NCBI GenBank assembly: GCA_035296565.1
Contig: DATHAQ010000010.1
Span: forward strand, 1 to 64,000
Origin: JACCZR01 sp035296565
GTDB lineage: Bacteria; Actinomycetota; Thermoleophilia; Solirubrobacterales; Thermoleophilaceae
DNA: 64,000 nt
Direction of reading: 5' to 3'
Under the pieces are notes generated by a model that did not search any database, was not told where the DNA came from, and saw only the letters and a list, made by a program, of their open reading frames with translations. Made by a program: the position numbers and the translations under genes. How positions within the stretch are numbered: position 1 is the stretch's first letter; each line of letters opens with the position of its first letter. Of this stretch, positions 59,932 through 64,000 are shown in pieces.

Positions 59932-60625
59932 TCGTGCGCCGGGCCTGGCCCTGGGCGAGGGGGTGGAGCTGCCGGACTCGGCTGAGCTCGGCGCGAACGT
60001 GGTCATCCACTCCGGGGTGCGGCTGGGCGAGGGGGTGCGGATCCAGGATGGCGCGATCGTGGGCAAGCCGGTGGCGCTGGGGCCGCGGTCCACGGCCGCG
60101 GGCGGCCGCCAGGACGCGCTGGTCCTCGACGACGGCGCGACCGTGTGCGCCGGGGCGGTGCTGGTGGCCGGCGCCTCGATCGGGCCGGACGCGGTGGTCG
60201 GCGATCAGGCCCATGTGCGGGAGCGCGCGCTGGTCGGCCCCGGCAGTGTGATAGGCCGCGGCTCCGCGGTCGACAACGACGTGACCGTCGGCGAGCGCGT
60301 GCGGGTTCAGACCGGCTGCTACCTGACCGCCTTCTCGACCGTCGAGGACGACGTGTTCGTGGCCCCGGGGGTCACCCTCACCAACGACCACACCATGGGG
60401 CGTCACGGGCCCGACCACCGGCTGCGCGGGGCGACCCTGCGCCGGGCCTGCCGGGTGGGCGGCGGCGCGGTGCTGGTGCCCGGGGTCGAGGTGGGCGAGG
60501 AGGCCTACGTGGCCGCGGGGGCGGTCGTGATCGGCGACGTGGCCCCGCGCTCGGTGGTCATGGGTGTGCCCGCCCGCCACGTGCGGGAGGTCGGGGACGA
60601 GGACCTCCTGGAGCGCTTCGCTTGA
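59915..60625 (+). CDS. left-handed beta-helix acyltransferase (WbpD/WlbB-like)
   Basis: 236 residues from GTG 59915, overlapping the previous gene by 17 bp. Hexapeptide-repeat pattern from about residue 20: LGANVVIHSGVRLGEGVRIQ, VGDQAHVRERALVGPGSVIG, a typical active loop TLTNDHTMGRHGPDH, then GGGAVLVPGVEVGEEAYVAA and VVMGVPARHVREV. Likely acetylates the 3-amino sugar. Similar enzymes precede B-band/diacetamido-sugar polymers. Confidence 0.88.
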   Translation: MLQPSDRAPGLALGEGVELPDSAELGANVVIHSGVRLGEGVRIQDGAIVGKPVALGPRSTAAGGRQDALVLDDGATVCAGAVLVAGASIGPDAVVGDQAHVRERALVGPGSVIGRGSAVDNDVTVGERVRVQTGCYLTAFSTVEDDVFVAPGVTLTNDHTMGRHGPDHRLRGATLRRACRVGGGAVLVPGVEVGEEAYVAAGAVVIGDVAPRSVVMGVPARHVREVGDEDLLERFA

Positions 60626-61260
60626 AGGGCCAAGGGCTGCGGGTGGGACGGGGCACCGTCGTCCTCGGCGTGATCGCCGGGGTGACCACCGCCGCGGTGG
60701 TGGGAGTGGAGATCGCGCGCGTGTGGCGGCGTGGGTCGGCGCCGCTGCCCAAGGAGACCGACGATCTCGTCGGGGCCGCGGAGGAGGTCGTCGCCGAGAC
60801 GGCCGAGGTCGTGGTGACCGGCTACCGCGAGGTCTCGACCCGGGAGAACGCGCTATTCAACCTGCTGACTGCCTTCGTCACCAGCTTCATCGGTGCGCGC
60901 GTGACCACCTCCATGCTGCGCTCGCGCCGCTCGGTGGGCCCTTTCCGCGCCCTGATCCTGGGCCGGCGGCACATCCACCACTACGTGCCGGGCATCCTGC
61001 TGGCGTTCGTCTCCGGCGGCGCCGCGATCGTCACGCGCAACGAGTCGCTGGAGCCCAAGCTCGCGGTGCCCTTCGGCGTGGGCATGGGCCTCACGCTCGA
61101 CGAGTCGGCGCTGCTGCTCGAGCTGGATGACGTCTACTGGCACGAGCGGGGGATCCTCAGCGTGCAGGTCGCCCTGGTCACCACCGCGCTGCTCGGCGCG
61201 CTGGCTCTGGGGCTGCGCTTCCTGCGCGCGGGAGAGCAGGAAGTGCTCGAGTCCGGATGA
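60622..61260 (+). CDS. conserved membrane protein
   Basis: About 212 residues from TTG 60622 (TTGA overlap). N-terminal TM (TVVLGVIAGVTTAAVVGVEI), cytosolic stretch, then several TM helices. A motif of paired histidines occurs in LGRRHIHHYVPGILLAFVSG, and LTLDESALLLELDDVYWHE carries many acidic residues, resembling a metal site. I recognise it as an unnamed actinobacterial membrane family. Function unknown. Confidence 0.65.
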   Translation: MKGQGLRVGRGTVVLGVIAGVTTAAVVGVEIARVWRRGSAPLPKETDDLVGAAEEVVAETAEVVVTGYREVSTRENALFNLLTAFVTSFIGARVTTSMLRSRRSVGPFRALILGRRHIHHYVPGILLAFVSGGAAIVTRNESLEPKLAVPFGVGMGLTLDESALLLELDDVYWHERGILSVQVALVTTALLGALALGLRFLRAGEQEVLESG

Positions 61261-61796
61261 GCATCGAGCAGGAGCCGCCGGGCGGCTGGGAGAGGCCCGT
61301 CCCGCTCGGCGTCGTCGACACCTACGGGGTGAAGTTCAGCCAGAGGCGCGCCTGGGGCCTGTCGATCGTCACCTGGGGCGTGTGGGCGGTTTGGTGGCTG
61401 CACATGGCCCGCCGGCGCCTGGACGCCGAGCTTGGGGACGGGCGCGACGACGCGCTGAAGCACACGCTCCTGTACTTCGTGCCGATCGCCAATCTCTTCG
61501 TCATCTACTGGCTCTGGCGGGACCTGGACGCGTTGCGGCGGCGGGTGGGCCTGCCCTCCATACCGGTCGTGGGCTACGTGCTCGGAGCCTTCGTCCTGGC
61601 CCCCGTCTTCTTCGGGATCGTGCTCAACCACTGGAACGAGTACTGGGATGTTCGCTTCGGGGGACAGGCGGTGGACGCGCCCGTCAGCACCGGCGAGAAG
61701 GTGGCGATCGCGACGGGGCTGGTGGTCTTCTTCCTCTACGTCGTGCTGTTCGCGCTGCTCGCCATCACCCTCGCGCTCGTGTCTTCGTCCAACTGA
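61257..61796 (+). CDS. DUF4234-type membrane protein
   Basis: 179 residues from ATG (ATGA overlap). FSQRRAWGLSIVTWGVWAVW, HTLLYFVPIANLFVIYWLWR, four TM helices. The same core occurs in the next gene (GRAWGFFILSFGLWGFYWFY and VPILNFFVIYWLWRDISLL), so the two are paralogues. Function unknown. Confidence 0.72.
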   Translation: MSIEQEPPGGWERPVPLGVVDTYGVKFSQRRAWGLSIVTWGVWAVWWLHMARRRLDAELGDGRDDALKHTLLYFVPIANLFVIYWLWRDLDALRRRVGLPSIPVVGYVLGAFVLAPVFFGIVLNHWNEYWDVRFGGQAVDAPVSTGEKVAIATGLVVFFLYVVLFALLAITLALVSSSN

Positions 61797-61819
61797 CCGG
61801 CGAATCCGCCCACCCCCGG

Positions 61820-61825
61820 TATAGG
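61820..61825 (+). promoter_or_regulatory. candidate -10 box (TATAGG), shared with the DUF2752 gene leader
   Basis: TATAGGGTGGCGCCATGG: the -10 is 8 bp before ATG 61834. The same leader recurs as TTAGAGTGGCGCCATCG at 62575-62591, where the start codon is replaced by ATC. Confidence 0.45.
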
Positions 61826-61833
61826 GTGGCGCC

Positions 61834-62568
61834 ATGGAGAGCTCCGGACCCCCCCCAGGCAGTAATCCCAGCGGACCCCAGTCTCCGGGACAAGGCCCGC
61901 AGCCGGGCGCGCCGCAGAGCCCGCAGGGCTTCCCGCCTGCGCCGCAGAGCCCGCAGTCGCCGGGCGGGCAGCCGCCCGCGGCGCCTCCCCAGCCGGGCGG
62001 GCCGCCCCAGCCCGCGTCGCCTGCTCAGCCTGCCGGCTGGCAGCAGCAGCCGGCAGCCGTTCAGGGGACCGCGGATCCCCATTACGGCCACAAGTGGCCC
62101 ATGGGCCGCGCCTGGGGTTTCTTCATCCTCAGCTTCGGCCTGTGGGGCTTCTACTGGTTCTACACCACTCGCAAGGAGATCGACCAGGAGCTGGGCGGCT
62201 ACCGCGACGACGCGCTTCTGCACACGCTCGGGCTGCTGGTCCCGATCCTCAACTTCTTCGTCATCTACTGGCTGTGGCGCGACATCAGCCTGCTGTGCGA
62301 GCGCTCGGGCGTGGGCGAGTTCTCGCCCGGCGGCTACCTCGCCGGCCTCATCGTCTTGTCCTTCGTGGGCCTCGGCGCGCCGATCTTCTACACGCTGGTG
62401 CTGAGCAAGCTCAACGACTACTGGGACCGCAGAGCGGGCGGAAACGCGCCCGTGCGTCCCATTGCCACCGCTGAGAAGGTGGTCGTCGGGATCGGCGTGG
62501 CGCTCCTGCTGCTCTACCTCCTGTTCATCGTGATCATCCTCATTGCCGCAGCCGCGAGCAGCAATTAG
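61834..62568 (+). CDS. Pro-rich arm + DUF4234-type membrane protein
   Basis: 244 residues. Residues 1-85 are Pro/Gly/Gln/Ser-rich low complexity (SPQGFPPAPQSPQSPGGQPP). The membrane half (residues about 90-244) is a paralogue of the preceding gene's product, with GHKWPMGRAWGFFILSFGLW and LGLLVPILNFFVIYWLWRDI. Likely a scaffold with a cytosolic disordered arm. Confidence 0.7.
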   Translation: MESSGPPPGSNPSGPQSPGQGPQPGAPQSPQGFPPAPQSPQSPGGQPPAAPPQPGGPPQPASPAQPAGWQQQPAAVQGTADPHYGHKWPMGRAWGFFILSFGLWGFYWFYTTRKEIDQELGGYRDDALLHTLGLLVPILNFFVIYWLWRDISLLCERSGVGEFSPGGYLAGLIVLSFVGLGAPIFYTLVLSKLNDYWDRRAGGNAPVRPIATAEKVVVGIGVALLLLYLLFIVIILIAAAASSN

Positions 62569-62586
62569 CGGCGTTAGAGTGGCGCC

Positions 62587-62973
62587 ATCGAGCGCGTCGG
62601 AGGATCGGAGCTGGCGGTCGGCTTCCTGTGTGCGGGGTCGCTGGGCGCGGTGGCGCTCGGCGCCGCCACCGACGCCCGGCCGAGCGACGACCTGACCCTC
62701 TGCCCCTTCCGGCTGGCGACCGGGCTGCCGTGCCCATTCTGCGGGCTGACGCACAGCCTGTTCGCCCTGGGGCAGGGGGACGTCGACGGCAGCCTGCGCT
62801 CTTCGCCGATCGGACCGCTCGTGGCATGCGCGGCCGCGGTCGTCGGCTGGGCGGTGCTGAGATCGGTCAAGCGAGAACGGCCGTTGCGCTGGCCGCGACC
62901 CGTACTGGCCCTCGGAACGATGGTCCTGGCCCTGTCCTGGGCCTTTCAACTCACACAAGGAGCAGCTCCATGA
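62587..62973 (+). CDS. DUF2752-family membrane protein, candidate ATC start
   Basis: 128 residues if initiated at ATC 62587, 107 from GTG 62650. DUF2752 core CPFRLATGLPCPFCGLTHSL followed by FALGQGDVDGSLRSSPIGPL, with two or three TM helices. Starting at GTG 62650 removes most of the N-terminal helix (LAVGFLCAGSLGAVALG), whereas the upstream leader is nearly identical to that of 61834 with ATC in place of ATG. No ATG/GTG/TTG is in frame between. It overlaps the next gene (ATGA). Confidence 0.72.
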   Translation: MERVGGSELAVGFLCAGSLGAVALGAATDARPSDDLTLCPFRLATGLPCPFCGLTHSLFALGQGDVDGSLRSSPIGPLVACAAAVVGWAVLRSVKRERPLRWPRPVLALGTMVLALSWAFQLTQGAAP

Positions 62974-63632
62974 CCCCCTCACCCCCTGACGGCCCGAACC
63001 CGGAGGACTCGGAGAACCCGGAGTCGCCCGGCGGGCCGCAGTCGCCGCAGCCCGGGCCCCAGTCCCCGGGGGGACCGCAGTCGCCGGGCGGGCCCCAGGG
63101 CCCGCAGTCTCCGGGTGGCCCCCCGGGACCTCCGCCGGGACCGCAGTCGCCCGGCGGGCCTCAGGGACCGCCTCCCGGGCCGCAGTCACCGGGTGGTCCC
63201 GGCGGGCCCCCCGGACCGCCTCCCGGGCCTCAGTCACCGGGTGGGCCTCCCGGTCCTCCGCCCGGACCGCAGTCGCCAGGCGGCCCTCAGTCGCCAGGTG
63301 GGCCTCCCGGCCCGGGCGGAGGCTTCGGTGGCCCGCCCGGTCCGCCCTACGCAGGCGCCCCGTCGCTTCCGAACGCACCGGGCGCGGTGCCCGCGCTGGT
63401 GCTCGGGATCGTCGGGATCCTGCTCTGCGGCCTGGCCGCCCCCTTCGCGTGGTGGCAGGGCAAGAGCGCCGAGGACGCGATAACGGCCAATCCCGGCCGC
63501 TACGGCGGGAAGGGCATGGCCACCACTGGGAAGATCCTCGGCATGGTGGGTGTGGCGCTGCTGGTGCTCGCGATCATCGTGTTCATCCTGGTGGTCGTGA
63601 TCGGCATCGCGAGCGACAGCACCAGCTACTAG
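62970..63632 (+). CDS. collagen-like Pro/Gly-repeat protein with DUF4190-type membrane domain
   Basis: 220 residues from ATG; AAGGAG 8 bp upstream. Residues about 15-120 are repeats of PGGPQSP, PPGPPPGPQSP and related units. The C-terminus has two TM helices (VPALVLGIVGILLCGLAAPF and MVGVALLVLAIIVFILVVVI) with WWQGKSAEDAITANPGRYGG between, the DUF4190 layout. Function unknown. The stop overlaps the convergent purA stop by 3 bp. Confidence 0.75.
   Translation: MTPSPPDGPNPEDSENPESPGGPQSPQPGPQSPGGPQSPGGPQGPQSPGGPPGPPPGPQSPGGPQGPPPGPQSPGGPGGPPGPPPGPQSPGGPPGPPPGPQSPGGPQSPGGPPGPGGGFGGPPGPPYAGAPSLPNAPGAVPALVLGIVGILLCGLAAPFAWWQGKSAEDAITANPGRYGGKGMATTGKILGMVGVALLVLAIIVFILVVVIGIASDSTSY
63020..63320 (+). 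repeat. imperfect tandem repeats encoding PGGPQSP units
   Basis: GC-rich 12-30-bp units in which GGxCCxCAGTCxCC recurs more than eight times with third-base variation; length variation between strains is expected. Confidence 0.7.
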
Positions 63633-64000
63633 GGGGAAGTCAGGTCTGCGGCGGCCGGGCTGAGGAGCTCGGCCGCCCCAGTCCAGATGATCTCCTCGCG
63701 GCCGGGGCCCACGCCGACCATCACGATGGGGATCGCGAGGTAGTCGCTGATGTAGTCGAGGTAGGCCCGCGCATTGGTCGGCAGGTCCTCCAGCGCGCGA
63801 GCACCGGTGATGTCCTCGTCCCAGCCGGGCAGGCTGTCGTACTCGCCGCGCGCCTTGTGCAGAACCGACTGGTGGTAGGGGAACTCCTCGAATGACGCCT
63901 CGTCGGGAGCGGTGTAGCGCGTGGCCACCTTCAGCTCCTCGATTCCCGTGAGCACGTCCAGCTTGGTGACCACCAGCCCGGTGAGCCCGTTGACGCGGGT
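63629..64000 (-). CDS. purA: adenylosuccinate synthetase, C-terminal part (partial)
   Basis: The last 123 codons; the gene runs off the right edge. Visible motifs: TKLDVLTGIEELKVATRY, SVLHKARGEYDSLPGWDEDI, ITGARALEDLPTNARAYLDY and VGVGPGREEIIWTG, typical of the PurA C-terminal half. Catalyses GTP-dependent IMP plus aspartate to adenylosuccinate. Convergent with the previous gene, with a 3-bp stop overlap. Confidence 0.95.
   Translation of the reverse strand, partial: TRVNGLTGLVVTKLDVLTGIEELKVATRYTAPDEASFEEFPYHQSVLHKARGEYDSLPGWDEDITGARALEDLPTNARAYLDYISDYLAIPIVMVGVGPGREEIIWTGAAELLSPAAADLTSP

Noticed and set aside
63020..63320. CRISPR array
   Set aside because: Repeat units are short, imperfect, in frame and coding (PGGPQSP); there are no unique spacers and no cas genes.

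Overview
The window reads as a GC-rich (roughly 70 %) actinobacterial chromosome around the replication origin. Gene content and order, with GTG/TTG starts, ATGA/GTGA stop-start overlaps and frequent leaderless-type promoters, suggest Thermoleophilia (Solirubrobacterales-like). That placement is inference from gene order and family resemblance; no 16S gene is present.

Layout. 1-1457: the end of an MlaE/YrbE-type lipid-transport permease, two small followers, and a DsbA-fold protein without CxxC. 1483-13209: a growth and cell-wall signalling block. A Ser/Thr kinase with a discoidin-like sensor faces a long minus-strand operon holding a kinase fused to a polytopic membrane domain, fhaA, fhaB, pstP (PP2C), rodA/ftsW, pbpA, a four-PASTA pknB and ddl. 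13460-17045: a plus-strand block with DUF4446, pheA (prephenate dehydratase), an HNH endonuclease and two membrane-anchored proteins, closed by a strong hairpin. It is followed by a highly structured 290-bp gene-free stretch. 17362-27322 (minus): an exported protein, gyrA, gyrB, DUF721/DciA-like, recF, dnaN, dnaA. 27510-32224 (plus): rpmH, rnpA, yidD, yidC, jag, rsmG, parA, parB. Gene polarity flips between dnaA and rpmH. Two identical parS-like 16-mers, one inside dnaN and one at the start of rsmG, bracket this point, so oriC most likely lies at about 25.86-27.5 kb.

32240-42935: tRNA-Ile, a bifunctional-nuclease-family protein, a second ddl, an aminotransferase, DUF4126, an alkaline-phosphatase-superfamily enzyme, GtrA, a large membrane glycosyltransferase-like protein, an alpha/beta hydrolase, a YmdB-type phosphoesterase and an ABC exporter pair. 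43033-50762: a haem, respiration and menaquinone island. It holds hemB, a fused siroheme-decarboxylase-like AhbA-AhbB protein, hemL, a Rieske/split cytochrome b/cytochrome c complex, menG/ubiE and a long-chain prenyl diphosphate synthase. 50768-55655: a zinc-ribbon protein, dcd, tatA, tatC, a STAS protein, tRNA-Lys, a universal stress protein and a hydrolase. 55692-60625: a class-IV aminotransferase and a UDP-GlcNAc-derived sugar pathway (2-epimerase, 6-dehydrogenase, 3-oxidoreductase, acyltransferase). 60622-63632: small membrane proteins, two of them with Pro/Gly-rich cytosolic arms. The right edge is the 3' end of purA.

Functional themes are chromosome replication and segregation, PASTA/FHA-controlled peptidoglycan growth, and a menaquinol-cytochrome c respiratory branch with its own haem-precursor genes. 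I found no CRISPR array, insertion sequence, prophage or obvious defence island. The most unusual items are the kinase fused to a polytopic membrane domain, the AhbA-AhbB fusion between hemB and hemL, the structured stretch at 17.1 kb, the parS sites that double as coding sequence, and the recurrent leaderless promoters, including one that points to an ATC start codon.
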